Assembly: GCA_973895155.1 (NCBI GenBank)
Contig: OZ316894.1
Location: forward strand, 4,526,001-4,590,000
From: Marsupella aquatica
Taxonomy: Eukaryota; Marchantiophyta
Length of the DNA stretch: 64,000 bases
Direction of reading: 5' to 3'
Below the pieces are notes generated by a model. The model ran no database searches, was not told the origin of the DNA, and saw only the letters and a list, made by a program, of their open reading frames with translations. Shown here piece after piece: positions 23,797 through 35,909 of the stretch (positions within the stretch are counted from its first letter, which is position 1; the number at the start of each line of letters is the position of its first letter). A program made the translations under genes and the position numbers.

Positions 23797-25112
23797 ATGC
23801 AGAAATGGAGGAAAGCTGCGTCTCTTGTGAGCAGATTACCAGGGAATGGATCCAAACCCGGCAAGAGGGGCAATTGGGGTTCCTCAAGCCCTCGACAATT
23901 CTCATCAGGGTAGGTGAATGTTTACCCTCGGGGTTTTGACTAATTTATGCATGCCTTATGATATGGAGGCGGAGCCTGATTGCTTGTTAGCTTAGAAGTT
24001 GCCAGTACTACTAAATTCGTTGGGAAAACAGTTATGCGTTGGCGCAGGAGTGAAAAAAAGTGAGCAGTACGGTCTGGGTGGCACCGGGGACACAAAGTGG
24101 ACATCAAATTAAGTAATGGTTCTCTTTGGCACAAAATAAGTCAAAACAGCTCGGGTTGGATCATGGAGTTTTTGTTTTACAATGCGATGGTTGACAGTTG
24201 GTCTTTTGCAGGGTGTCCGAAACCGTCAAAATGTCAGAGACAGGAGGAAGTAAATCACCATCACAATTTGCTCGAAAAGGTGGAGCTCTCGCCCTATTTG
24301 TGGGTACGGGACTGGTTGGCTATAATGTTTTTGATGACATGGTCATCTACGATCGATGTAGCAGGTAACACCTCATTTGAGTTCTCAATTCTCGGATAAA
24401 ATAGTGCATCTGAGAACAAATGTAATTTTTCCCCAGTGGATCGTTGCACCGGAGTGTTTGTTGCATCACGTTCCTCTGAGGACCCACCGGTGGATTGTTC
24501 CCCAGTGGATTGTTGCACCGGAGTGTTCGTTCCCCTCTGTCCTCTGAGGGTCATGATAGTGTGGTTTTTTGGGCGGCTGACCTTCTTACTCTCCTTTCCT
24601 TTCCAGTAAGGCAATGGAGACTGCATCACAAGATCCTAGACTGAAAGAAATTCTTGGAGATGAACTTCAGCGTGGGCCATGGCATTGGTACGAGGCATCA
24701 CTTGCGGTAGCTCACGAGGGGCATTCTGCTTCCTGCAGTTTCCCAGTGTCTGGCAGTCACGGAACTGGATCTCTTCACCTCAAGGCAGTTCGACTCAATG
24801 GTAAGTCAAAGTGTCAAGACATTTGTTTCATGGCGTTGAGTGTTTACAGAGGCTGGTTTGGAGGTTGGAGCTGTATTCATCTCGTCTTTTCTATTTTCAG
24901 GAAGGAGGGATGGTTTTCTTCCCCGCATGATGGATGGAGGTAATTGGGAGGTTCTGATGCTCGAGGCTCTTATTCCATGGTCCAGTGGTGAAAATTCAGT
25001 TCAAAGGCTTCAGAGGATCAATCTTATGCAGACAAGCGATGAGTTAAAGACTGGAGATGGGATTAGTGGAGAAGCTAGCCAGTGCATATCATCCTCATTG
25101 CAGGAAGTTTAG
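23797..25112 (+). CDS. COA1: COA1/TIM21-like mitochondrial inner-membrane protein
   Basis: Probable cytochrome c oxidase assembly factor of the COA1 family. Four exons: 23797-23909, 24212-24364, 24607-24800, 24901-25112. The splice phases (2, 2, 1) match exactly, giving 223 aa. The N-terminus (MQKWRKAASLVSRLPG) is basic and Ser-rich with no acidic residue in its first 40 positions, like a mitochondrial presequence. One membrane segment follows at about 61-77 (GGALALFVGTGLVGYNVF). The COA1-type domain follows: DPRLKEILGDEL, WHWYEASLAVAH, FPVSGSHGTGSLHLKAVR. In this family the protein sits in the inner membrane with the domain in the intermembrane space. Intron 2 holds a 69-bp-period duplication (24431-24536). 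The family call rests on remembered Coa1 features. A TIM21-type protein is the main alternative. Confidence 0.8.
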
Positions 25113-27109
25113 CGGTATAGTATTGTCCTGAGAACACGATTTGGTTCCCTCTCTTTTGTCTCGGAGGCCTTATTCATGGTGCTTTTTCATTCGGTTGCAC
25201 CCGACTTGGACTGGGAGAACAGGAATACTGCCTAAGTTGAGAAGCTGAAGATTGGTATTTTAGAGTCAAAACTTCGTATCCAACGGGAAAATTGTGCTAT
25301 CAACTGACCAGGTTTTGATGTAGAGTTCACTCAAAAAGTCTCAAGAACCAGACTAGGTTTCAACTATTTACCAACAATAGTTACGGTTGCGCAATGTGTG
25401 AGGGTCCCATTTAAGGTGTGGACTGGTAATCTGTTATGGAGCAGGAAACACGTGCCCTCGCAACCTTGAGCGTCAAATGCAGCCAGTCTGCTAGACAATT
25501 GTGCGGACCCAAGAAAGTGACGACCTTGGAAGTTGATTCAGTTTCAGGCAAAGCCCATCTTCGAAGTTGTTTTAGTTGCAATTTCTTTGATTCAGTCATT
25601 CTTTCCTTCCTTCCTTCCTTCCTTCCTCCCCTCAGACTTTAGATTCTCTCTCAAAAGAGAATATTGTCAGACATTGTGGATTCTCTCTCAAAAGAAACAG
25701 TTGAGATATGAGGAGCAAAAGAATGTGTCATCTGATTGTTGAATGGAATGGAATCCATTAAATGGAAGGATCCAGGGCTTCCACTTTTTGCAGCTGGGAA
25801 GACAAATGTTCTTCGGTGAAGATCTCATGTCAACGAACTAGGCTAAGACGACTCTTTCAACGTGAGTTACAAATCGTAACCTACGTGAAGAGACGAAATA
25901 AGTTGACTAGTCTAAAACACAATTTTGGTCCCTGTGATTAAAGTAGTGGTTCTGAATGGTTATTCCACCTTTGATGTAGGAACTGATGTTCAGTGTCGAT
26001 CGTTCAGATGTACTGCATTCTGTGGATTTATTCACGCTTTTAGGCCCTGGTGTACGTAATTAACAGTACAAAATTCACCCTCGACGTAGGGGCCGGTTCG
26101 ACTACTATATCAGTATATCGAAAGATCAAAAACTATGCTTGGAGAGATGTCTCAGCGATTGCGGAAACTTCACTGCCAAATTCGCTTTTGCCCATCCATC
26201 TGTCTTAATCAAGTTTCATCTATCAACTTTCATCTATCATCTTGTGTGTCAAATCTTCTACATTTGACATTTGTGACATTTGACAGACATCTTATTAGTT
26301 CCGTTAAATCTCTACAAGACATCTACACTCTGGCGAGGACATTCAAGTTGCCGTGCTTCAAGCAAACGCTTGGATTCTCAAGACAGGCAATAAATTGGTG
26401 GGCTCAATTTCAATCTCTCAGTAAGCCCAACCCTTTGGACGAAGAAGCGATCAGTTGGCCAGACGCTTTAAGTTGAACAATTTTTCAATTCACTGTAAAG
26501 TTGTCCTGAAATGTCACTATCTTTTTTAAAACCACTACTGATAAAGTACCTTGGTGAGCGGAACCTGTGATATGCAGAAAGAGCACCCCCAATTAATATA
26601 AGATCTTCATTCACTTTTACAGGCATGAGCTTCAAGGTCTGCGACGCACTTTATTACTAGTAGTTTTTCAGAAAGGGTAACGAAGAGCATGTCTAGGGAG
26701 GCAGGAGGCACCCATCATAGCTGGGACGGTTTCACTTTCCATCTACTGAGTGAAACCAGACAGAGATCCATCTGAGCATCTATCAAATACCCCAAATTTT
26801 CCTTCCAGAGCAGACTCTAGTGTAGGTTTGCATAACCTTGACGGAATGTGATTTATGACGGAATGTGATTTAGAGTTTGAATCACTGCCTCAAATTACGT
26901 CAATGACTATCCTACCACCTAGCGAAGCGAACAGTTACTGCAGAAAACCTCATATAAGGATTATAGGACAGAATCATTTCCTAGTCTTCAGGTTACATCC
27001 AAAACGAGTACTACATTACAGATGTTGCTGGAGAAATTTACCAGAAGCCCATCTCCCTAAAACACATTTGAGTAGAGCGAGCAGATAAAACATTTGACCT
27101 GACGCTAGG
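25113..27109. other. Intergenic
   Basis: COA1 3' flank, then sequence without a recognisable gene. (TTCC)n microsatellite at about 25600-25629. The open stretch 26135-26476 encodes no family I recognise and has no coding-like neighbours. Confidence 0.45.
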
Positions 27110-27724
27110 ACCAAATTGACCCCCCGTGAGGAGGTATCAACAGAAACTTCCTCGGAGTTAAAAGTAAGAAGAGTAGAAATCCTATCCGAGTACAATTTTT
27201 GGGATGGAGGATTGTCAGCTAACTTCATAGTCAGCGGAATCAACTACGAGGTTGGTGGAATTGAGGCCGCAAACAGGAAGCTCAAGTCTAGGACGAAGAG
27301 AAAAGACATTGGGATTGTAGAATGAAGAACAGAGTACCCCTTGACAAAAGAGTCCATTTGCTTGCTCTTCAGCGGCGGCTTCACTTCCTGATGTCTATTC
27401 CGCGTTCATGTTTATGTTGCTTACGAGGAGGCGCTGCCCGTTCAGATATCGTGTTGATTGCTGCCCGATCACCAGCTCACAAAGGAATTGCTGGATCTCC
27501 ACTCCGGTTGCAATAATGACGAGAAGAGTGCCCTTGACGGAAGAGTGGTTGGGGCCCGGGTGGGGCCGGAAGACGGCAATGAGAAAATCCTCCTGCTCCC
27601 TAGCTGTGTGGATGTCGCGAGAGCAATTTGCCAATTGCTTGGAAAGAAAAGCACTGAAGGGTATGAAAAGGAGACTGCGAAGAAACCTCTCGTCACGAAT
27701 CCAGTTTTAGAGAAAAACTTGTAG
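27110..27724 (+). pseudogene. Coding-like remnant, unrecognised
   Basis: Two blocks look protein-like on the plus strand: 27116-27325 (charged, with the segment WDGGLSANFIVSGINYEVGG) and about 27390-27724 (LPDHQLTKELLDLHSGC ... DVARAICQLLGKKS). In the reading frame of the second block there are stops near 27402 and 27455. I do not recognise a family and could not build a spliced model, so this is either a decayed gene or chance. Confidence 0.3.
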
Positions 27725-29752
27725 ATCTTTTGGCTGAGTTGGGTATTCATGGGGCAGAATGACTCTTACTGGCAGAAACTCTCGGCAATAGTAGTCTGAA
27801 GGAAACGTAGAAATGGGAATGGGAATGGGAATTTCTGCCCTGTGATAATCAAACAGCGTTGGAGATTTATGGAGAAGTGAGATGAAAACTCACCATAAAA
27901 GCTGACTGTGCTGAGAGTGTGATGAATAGGAATGGAACAAGAAACTTGCAATAAAATCATTCTGCCGAGAAACTTGAATGTTGACTGAGAAACATACGGA
28001 AGTGCCAGTAATGACCCAAATTTTAGAATGATAGGGGTAAGCCTTCAGCTTGAAGTGTTGGTGAGGACAAATAGTAATTGTTCACAGGGGAACACCTTTA
28101 CAAATCGTGTAGAGTTGTAAAGGGTCGACGTGGGCACTGAAAAGGGGAGCGCACAAGTGAACTAGAGAAGTAATACGTAATGACAGTGAGTGGGGTTGTA
28201 TAACAGGGGGAAGTGGAGATCAGAGTGGGAATGCAAGGGCTGAGGGTCATGTGTGGGTGGAAAGTATCAAAACTACAGGAGATATATTTGGAGGCACAAT
28301 GAAGGCGGGAGGAACGCTTAGGACTCTTGGCAAGATAGACATGTCCTGAAAATGATGCGGGACAGAGTCAGCAACAATGGCTGGATAGAAAAACCTGTAA
28401 TGATTATCATAAGGTGTGGGCATTTCCTTCCTTCCATATGTGCCAAGCCGATTCACAGGAAATAAACAGTCGGGCTGCATGTTGTGAGGATGTCCCTAGA
28501 CATAAATCAAGCAGGTGAGTAAACCTCGTAACGTTAGACAGCCTGTTTAAGAGAAGGAATTCACTAATAGGAGAACCATAGATTCGTGTTCACAAGAAGT
28601 TTTGACGAAAGAGTAGTCAAAGGAGATACGTGCGAGATTTTCTTACCTGATTAGAGCAGTGCTTGCAGCGGCCACCAGAATGAGAATTTGGCAGCCCATT
28701 TTAGTATAAAGATCGTTGGAAAGAACGCGCCAGATAAAAATCTTTGCTTTATCTGATAGATCTGATGCCCACAATAGTTTCCAACACCAGGTCCCCGCTG
28801 TTCACAGGTTCTAGACTGACCATAAGCCGTTCAGAACGGGCACGAAGGACATGTTATCATCAAGCAGAGAGTAAGTGGCCTGATATTCAGGTTCACATAG
28901 CGTGTAACCTCAGTTTATGCCAAAAATGTGTTGGGATTGCTATTAAGTGGAAACAAGAGGTAAACCTTTGTTGTGATCTGCAGATCAATTTCTCTTGCAA
29001 GAGTTTCCTTTTTAATCTGTGGGTCACTTGTGGCCTAGATGTTTTCTACTGTGCCTTGTTTGTAAATCAAGGAATGAATTGCCAATCACTTTCTGTTCCG
29101 AATTTTCAAATACTGTCGCTAGACCCTTGTGTTTTTGACATTTTCGCTATTTTTCCAAGAAAAATGTTTTCCATAACTTTTGAAGACTTTTCTCCAAATC
29201 CACTCTCCAAAATATAGACTATCCATTCCACTAATTTGGTCTCCAAAAGTCAATTTAAAAGCCTCAAAGTTGGATAGACTGTGCCGATAACCTCAGAGTA
29301 CTACCCTCTGGGCATTGTACGTAAAAGTAAGGCACACTAACGAAAGAGATCGGCCAAGTTATTCGAAGCTTGCCCTAACCCGTATTGAGAAAGTGGTTGG
29401 CAGCAATAGCAATACCCACAACACCCACAACACCAACCATCTTTGTCAACTTCTTCTGTGTCTCACTCTTGCCTTCCATGTAGCGAGACAACATTTGACT
29501 CACTTTCCCTTGCTGTTGATCTGGAGCATGCACCCCGGACACAAAGTTAGTAGGTCACCCAAGCCAACTCCAAATAGATTCTCAGTTGTTGTTTTTGTGT
29601 TAAGGGGTGGGGGCGGGGGGCGGGGCCGAAGCCTTTGGTAAAGGAACTGGAGACTCATTTGGTCTTTCATCCTCTTTGAAATACCTGTTTTCAAGAATAT
29701 TACATGGCCATCTGAGGCAGCACAACTGCCGATATGCTTGCTAACTAGATCA
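27725..29752. other. Intergenic and PIG-T 3' flank
   Basis: No gene supported. A G-rich tract with several runs of four or more G lies at 29603-29626; in the PIG-T transcript sense it is C-rich. If PIG-T continues past its proposed stop, a small last exon could lie in the right part of this interval. Confidence 0.4.
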
Positions 29753-32465
29753 TCACAAAGCGGATTGGATGTTACCTTTGGGTTTGGCCAATCTCCTTTC
29801 CTCTTCACCAATCCGGCGACGCAGGGTATTCAGAAGGGAACCGAAGTACAGTGCAAGAATAGTGCACGTAAATGTGATGACATTGTACGGCATACTAAAG
29901 TCCGGGGTTGCTAACGGCACGAGAAGACTCTCACTGTAAATATGCACTGGTCCGGCACCCTGCTCCGGAGCAATTAAGGGAGTAAACTTTCAGAACGAAC
30001 AACGAAAACGTTTCGATAGCCTCTCAGATACAGCAATCCAAACAGAGTATAATAGTAGAAAAAGGGAAATATGGATAGCAGTTGATTTAAACAATTACTA
30101 ATATGACATGTGAGCTCAGCCAGAAGAACATGCCGCGCACGAAGAGAACATGTATGCAATAAAATGCTTGAACTCTAAAGGAGAGCATATCGATATTTAC
30201 CTGCAGGGTCTGTAGAAATGGGCTACCGTTTTTTGTAGAAATAACCGGTGAAGCTCCATATCGTCTTTGGGTACCCGATGCGGGGAAGCTGATCAAAGCC
30301 GATGGAAGGTCAAAACCACGATTTGCATCGGGCGGGTGCTCATCAATGTGGAGAAAGCCCTGCAATTGCAGTACAAAAGTAGAACATAGCTCAGTATCAG
30401 TATCTGGCTATTATCCGTGCAACCTCAACTACAGCAGTTCGGTGCAACTGACCAAACTCACCTTATCGAATTCGACGTTCAAAGATAATATGCTGACATT
30501 TAGAGGAAGTTGCAGTTGAATCTCCAATACTGCGGGTGAGAGTCGATCCTCTGCGGGAAAAATTCGCATTCGTGTGGCCACCTCCCATAGTGGCACTTGA
30601 TAACCATTTACCACAGCTGTCAATGTGTGGGTATACAAACGCACATACCAGGGAACCATGTGAAAGATAGTCACATCTATACTATCACGAATAGCACTAT
30701 TCATTTCAACTTCGTAAGAATCATCCACAACCAGCTTTTGTCTCTTTTCCAGATTCTGGTCATTTGTCTTGAGCTCGATCACTATGGATCCCTTCTGATT
30801 ACCACTCCCAACGAGAAACCTGGATACGCGAAAGGGCCCCCAAACGCTGGCCCAAGAAACCTTTTCCTTCCAGAACATTCCAAGGTTGAGAGGACGTTCT
30901 CTGTTGTACTCGTCAAGCAAGTAATCCAGCAGTAAGGAGGGGCGAGTGTCATCTCCATCACCTTCCCTAGCTTCCTCAAAAACCCTATCTGGGTACGGGG
31001 TTAAGTTGAATACGTTATTGTCTGCTAAATTTATTTCAGTTTTGCCTCGCACATCTATATTTCCTGAGTCCTGACCAGTCACACTGTCTAAAGTTTGATC
31101 TTGCAGGTCCGCCTTGTTCTTGCTTGAATCTGAAGCATGAACTTTCTCTACAAGTGAACTTTCTAATTCCAGCAGCACATGACTGGTCTTAGCAAGAGGG
31201 CAGCTTCCTTCGAGGCGCCTTCCAAACATTGAAGGGATCGACCAATGAGGCAAGAATTTAGAGGAAGACCTCTCTCTAGGTTGTGAAGGCTGCAGAACCA
31301 AGGTTAAAGTCTGCTCCAAAACAACCTCCTTACCGCCAGAAAGTGTGACATCTAATCTAGAGCTTCCACTGCGAAGACGCACCCGCAAGGAATGATAGTA
31401 CCCTCTGTAAATACTGGGCCTGTCCAAGAGGGTGGAAATTCCAGCCTTATCTCGGCAAGGCAGTAGCTTCAGCCAAGGGGTCAGATTCTCGGTGCAGACT
31501 GCCTCTCGAGGAAGTGCCCCATACCTCAGAGTTCCAGACTCTCCCAAATCTGGCCCAAATGCAAATTGTGGTGCCGCCATCGTGGCTGGAGACTCTAAGA
31601 AGTTGATGGAGGCACAAAACAGGCCAGAAAGAGCATGCGTCAAATTCCGCCAAGTTGAATCAACCTGGTCCAAAGGCACATTCAATGCTGCCCACAACTC
31701 CACACCCAAAGGTTTTGCATTCGCGCTTGCAATTGGATCCAGTGCTCCCCAGCGTTCATAGTTCCACCTCCCTTGAGTGAATGATAGTTCCATTTCGCTA
31801 ACATGGAACTTCTTTACCTGCCAAAAAGCGACAAGACAGACATACGACCCATGATCCCTACTCCGTACACTCAACAGCAAACCCAATTGTGACATCATGA
31901 ACAATTTCTGTTGCAATTAATCTGTGTTGGAGGATTCCGATATCATTGTAAAGGGTCTTAGCGTAGCAAAAGGAGCTGGATTGGACAGATTGTAAACCCT
32001 GATCCATAGCCCAAAAAAAAATGTGAATGAACTGAATTTCAATGTACACGGATCACTATTCGCTCAAGGGATGAAATCACACCAAAAGCCGGAATTGAAG
32101 CAGGCCAATTGAAGAGGCAAGTGTTAGTAACATTTATAATCCAACCCTGCTCCGGATCACAATACCAAACCTCATACCCCAAAGCTTGTCATATCAGAGA
32201 AAGAATTACGAAGGGAGATACTTACCAACTGAGAGATGGCCTTGGGAAATACATGCTGATGGGCAGCAGACCCCAGATTGCGTAGAGTATTCTTGAAGTA
32301 GAAGTGAGACAACACTTTGCCATCTGGAAGGGGGCGGAGAAACAGATCTTCTGAAAAGGCCTCCCCATTCTCCCACTCATCATCCGACGCAACAGCTGAG
32401 AACCATTCTCGCCCAATCAAGAGAGAAATAGCAAAACAGAACACCCAGAAAGACCGGATAGCCAT
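29753..32465 (-). CDS. PIGT: PIG-T / GPI16, GPI transamidase complex subunit
   Basis: Subunit of the ER-membrane GPI transamidase, which attaches GPI anchors to proteins. Four phase-0 exons: 32465-32226, 31817-30462, 30359-30201, 29986-29753, about 662 aa. The N-terminus MAIRSFWVFCFAISLL is a signal peptide. Family hallmarks are FSEDLFLRPLPDGKVLSHF, HVFPKAISQLV, EMELSFTQGRWNYERWG, the luminal domain, then TPDFSMPYNVI leading into a transmembrane segment (ITFTCTILALYFGSLL) and a short basic cytosolic tail (LRRRIGEEERRLAKPKG). An upstream in-frame ATG exists (32579), but the one at 32465 gives the signal peptide. The last codons (GNIQSAL, stop at 29753) may be read-through of a donor at CCCAAAG|gtaaca, in which case a further C-terminal exon exists. 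Confidence 0.93.
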
Positions 32466-33367
32466 TGGAGGGTTTAAGGCGACCCTCCCTCGTTCTTCAC
32501 TGTTGCTCAAACAAGATTTGCAAGACAGGCTCTGCTGTATTCTCTCTCCTCCCCTCAAACGCTGGCCTCTGTACTGCACACACCTTTGCAGCCATATTTT
32601 GACAGAACCACCGCCTACTTCGACTGATTCCTCCTAGACGCTTGCTCGTCTACGAGCCAGCAAATTAATACAAAAGCCGATCAACATACAATCAGATATC
32701 CCAGCAGCAGGAAATTTGCAGAAGCAGGGGTAGTGAAGTCTCTCATCTAAATTACAAGTCAGACATTATCGCGTTGCCGATACATCATGTCCAAAAGTCT
32801 TAGTTCAAAGATAACCATCGAAAGCATGATCGCCGGTCAAACAACTGCTGGCAGAAAGATTCCGTCTGTTTTCCCTCATGATTTCTCTGTCTGAAACAGG
32901 ACTGACTGAAAGAATTCTACTTCGTCACCAGGTTTCTCAGTTTGCTTCTCCTAGAGTAGGGCTTTTGTTGTTGTAAGTGGTTCCAGAGCTTTTTTTGGCT
33001 CGTTTCTCTTGATGGCTTTTTCCTTATGTTACTTTTTGGCTCTTTGCTCGTACTGGGTTTTTCCCCTACTAGCCCCGAACTACCCGTGTGGACTAATAGA
33101 GGCTCAAGACAATAAAGTGTCCAACAAAATATATTTACTAGTCTAATGAGTGATTAACAAAACATCATGTCTTGGCCCCATCATTTTAACAAGCATACAT
33201 ATCATAACGTACTCCATATGTCATGATTTTCTATGTACATTTATTATGGTGGGGCCTTATAGTCCGGGTGTAGAGGCTTCACTCTAGAAGCCCAGACATC
33301 AACTCTAGCTTCCCCTTGCCCTTTATATATAAGACAAGCCCCATGCCCGTGCGTTGCACGAAAGATT
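32466..33367. other. PIG-T upstream region
   Basis: Upstream flank of PIG-T. No gene was seen. The right part (from about 33040) is AT-rich with CCCCTACTAG-type text, and includes the motif GCCCCATGCCCGTGCGTTGCACG at 33338-33360 just before the minisatellite. Confidence 0.4.
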
Positions 33368-33545
33368 TCGAGGCGAGGGCAAGATGTCGAGGAGAGAGCA
33401 AGATTTTGCGGTGAGGGCAAGATGGCGAGGAGAGGGCAAGATGGCGAGGAGAGGACAAGATTTTGCAGTGAAGGCAAGATTTTGCGGTGAGGGCAAGACG
33501 TCGAGGAGAGGGCAAGATGTGGAGGTGAGGGCAAGATTCAAAGTG
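33368..33545. repeat. Minisatellite with 18-bp unit
   Basis: About ten units of the form GGCAAGATNNNGNGGNGAGA. Because 18 is a multiple of three, all frames stay open on both strands and give repetitive pseudo-proteins (for example a repeated CPHRKILPS-like pattern on the minus strand). I do not count these as genes. Confidence 0.9.
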
Positions 33546-35138
33546 AGACAAACATGGTGACCTCGCTCTCACGTACTCTTGGGATCTTAAAATTTTATAT
33601 TCTCTCCCCACTGATTTCCTTGGCTTTGTATTATAAGTGACTTCGTATCTAGGATGTATTTTTGTTTCCCTTACCTTGTTTTTGTACCATACATGTCTTT
33701 GTACCTCACACCTTTTTATTATCTCCAGTGTGGTACCCCATTTCCAACACACATGCTTACCTCACTATACATTTTTAATACACTAACCTGTGCTCCCTCC
33801 TATTCCTTAGTACATGTCACATCCCTATCCCATTGGACCCCATCCTCACATTCCTCGTACTTGCTCTGAACCACTTTTTTTAATCCAATGGCATTCAAAA
33901 GTAACATCCTCATCCCAAGGCATGCGAGTCATCCCCACATCCCTATATACCACGATGACACTTTATTTTTGTCATCTAACGGTCTGCAAAAAATGTAAAA
34001 TGATCCATTGGCAGGGAATCATTCCCGCCCATTGCACTTTTCATAAACGAATGAAAATGAAAAAGAGCGGCATTGAGTATTATAGTGTTAGATGTTCTCC
34101 CCTTTATTGGGTTTCTAGGTTTTTTGCTTATGTTGCTATTTGGCTTTTTGCTCTTCCTGGTGTTTTCCCCTATGTTCTCCCCTCTGTTGGGTTTCTGGCC
34201 TATGAGAGATCCTTTCTCAGGATTTGGAGTTTTTTGTTCTTTGACAGTATGATATACACAGTTCAAGAGGGTCCCTACAAAGGACAACTATTTCTAGCAG
34301 TTCATGGATATCTAGAAAACTGTTTAGATATAAGAACCCATAAACAGTTTGGGGTTAGGCTTCTTTTATGATTTAGAGCATATCTAGCCTCTACTATCGG
34401 GGCATGCAATCACTATTCTCTCTTGTAGTGGTTGTTATTTGGCAAGGATGCACCCCAAGAGTGCCTTCGTCCAGTAAGCAGCTACTGCAAAATACATTGC
34501 CTCCCAACCTCCACTTTCTGGCAGAAAGGCGGCTGAAGAGTAGCACCCCTCCTCCAGCCTGCATATGGATCAACCATCGTGCATACACCATGCAGTAGCA
34601 TCGGTGCGTGGGTCCAGCTTGTGCAAGAAAACTGGCTTGTAGGTGATTGCAACTATGCATGCAATTTGGATTTGCACCAAAAGGCAATCATTGATTTTGA
34701 GCAGAGTGTGGGAGTTGAGGAAAACTAAAGTCATTCTCCAGGCAGGATAAGATCTTGACACCTCAAAAACCCACGCACCCAATTCAAGAGAAGACTACAA
34801 GCTTGTATGCCATTTCAACTGTACATGTGGTTTGGAGTTGCAGAAAAAGGCATCCATAGATTAGGGGAGTGTGGGAGTTGAGGAAAAAAAACTTATGTAA
34901 CCAAGTACTTGGTCACCCAAGTTAATATGTCAATTTAAATACTTTATTAAAATAAGAATGAATTTTAAAATCACATTAAATCACAGAAAAACATTAAATT
35001 TGGGGGGATCCTTAGTTCACCTCAATGCTCTTCTACATAACTTTTTGACTTTGTTGACTTATGCCTTTCTTTCTTCTATTGTCAGAATTTGCCTTAGTCC
35101 AACATGTTTATTTTGTCTAGTTGTTGACCTCAGTATGA
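33546..35138. other. Intergenic
   Basis: AT-rich sequence with no supported gene. A diverged duplication, marked by the shared text gagtgtgggagttgaggaaaa, is seen at about 34600-34732 and 34795-34888. The open stretch 33814-34371 is not recognised. Confidence 0.4.
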
Positions 35139-35148
35139 TTCTTACCTA

Positions 35149-35296
35149 GAGATATATACTTAGTGGACCTCCAAATGCAACTTTTTCTCTTAATGGACCA
35201 AAAGATGTACACGCCCTCCCAGTGGACCCCAACGTTTAGATTCTCTCCCAATGGACCTCCGGGCCCACTTCGTACAAGCATGTTCTTCTGAAACAC
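35149..35296 (+). repeat. Left terminal inverted repeat of the Mutator-like element
   Basis: Pairs with 45941-46072 in inverse orientation. About 70 bp align with few differences; the left arm then has about 33 extra bases before both share CCTCCGGGCCCAC and, further in, ATGTTCTTCT. GTGGACC/ATGGACC occurs repeatedly, like subterminal binding repeats. Confidence 0.88.
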
Positions 35297-35909
35297 CTTA
35301 CCACACAGTTCAGGTCCACTACATACCCTGTGGACAACGTGGTTGGTCATGTGTAGTAGGCCGTCGATAATGTCGCAGTCCACAAGCGTCGTAGCCCTGG
35401 CCGGAATCGAGCGTCGCAGCACCATGGCTTCCTAGTTTTTGTGAATACAATATGGCTATTGTATTCAAAACTACAATAGCCGCAATCTAGAACAATTGGA
35501 AGAATACAACATGGTCAATGTATTCACTCTACGCATGCAATGACACATCACGATTCTAGGTTGCGTCTGCTTTGCTAGTTCATCGTTAGGGATGAGCGCA
35601 CGATAATTTGCGCGTGTATGCCTTCTCTTTGGCGAGGGTTTAGGATTTTAAGTGCGGCCGATAGGAATGGTGATCGAGAGAGGAGAATTGTTTTAGGGAT
35701 TTTACTATTGGAGACCAGGCAGCTCGTAGGCGGATCGAAGGCCTGTCGGGCTGGTGAAGGGAGACTGCAAAATGAATTGGGACTGTCTATCAGGCAATTT
35801 GGAGTGAGTGCAAAGTGATTCAGGGAGATCAACAAGTGCCTACCTTGGTTGAGTTCAAAACTCACCATCTCTCGTCCCGCAAAGAAACCACAAAAATTGA
35901 GCAGCACCA

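Noticed and set aside
31858-32049. Small minus-strand open frame in PIG-T intron 1
   Set aside because: No conserved text; lies wholly within an intron of a well-supported gene.
33244-33752. Several overlapping open frames on both strands with repeated proline- and serine-rich text
   Set aside because: Artefacts of the 18-bp minisatellite.
35160-35166. TAGTG on the left and CACTA on the right as ends of a CACTA element
   Set aside because: They point the wrong way for CACTA ends, and the shared sequence extends outside them to GAGA ends with a 10-bp TSD, which fits a Mutator-like element.
35117-35425. 102-codon minus-strand open frame
   Set aside because: It lies over the terminal inverted repeat of the Mutator-like element and matches no family.
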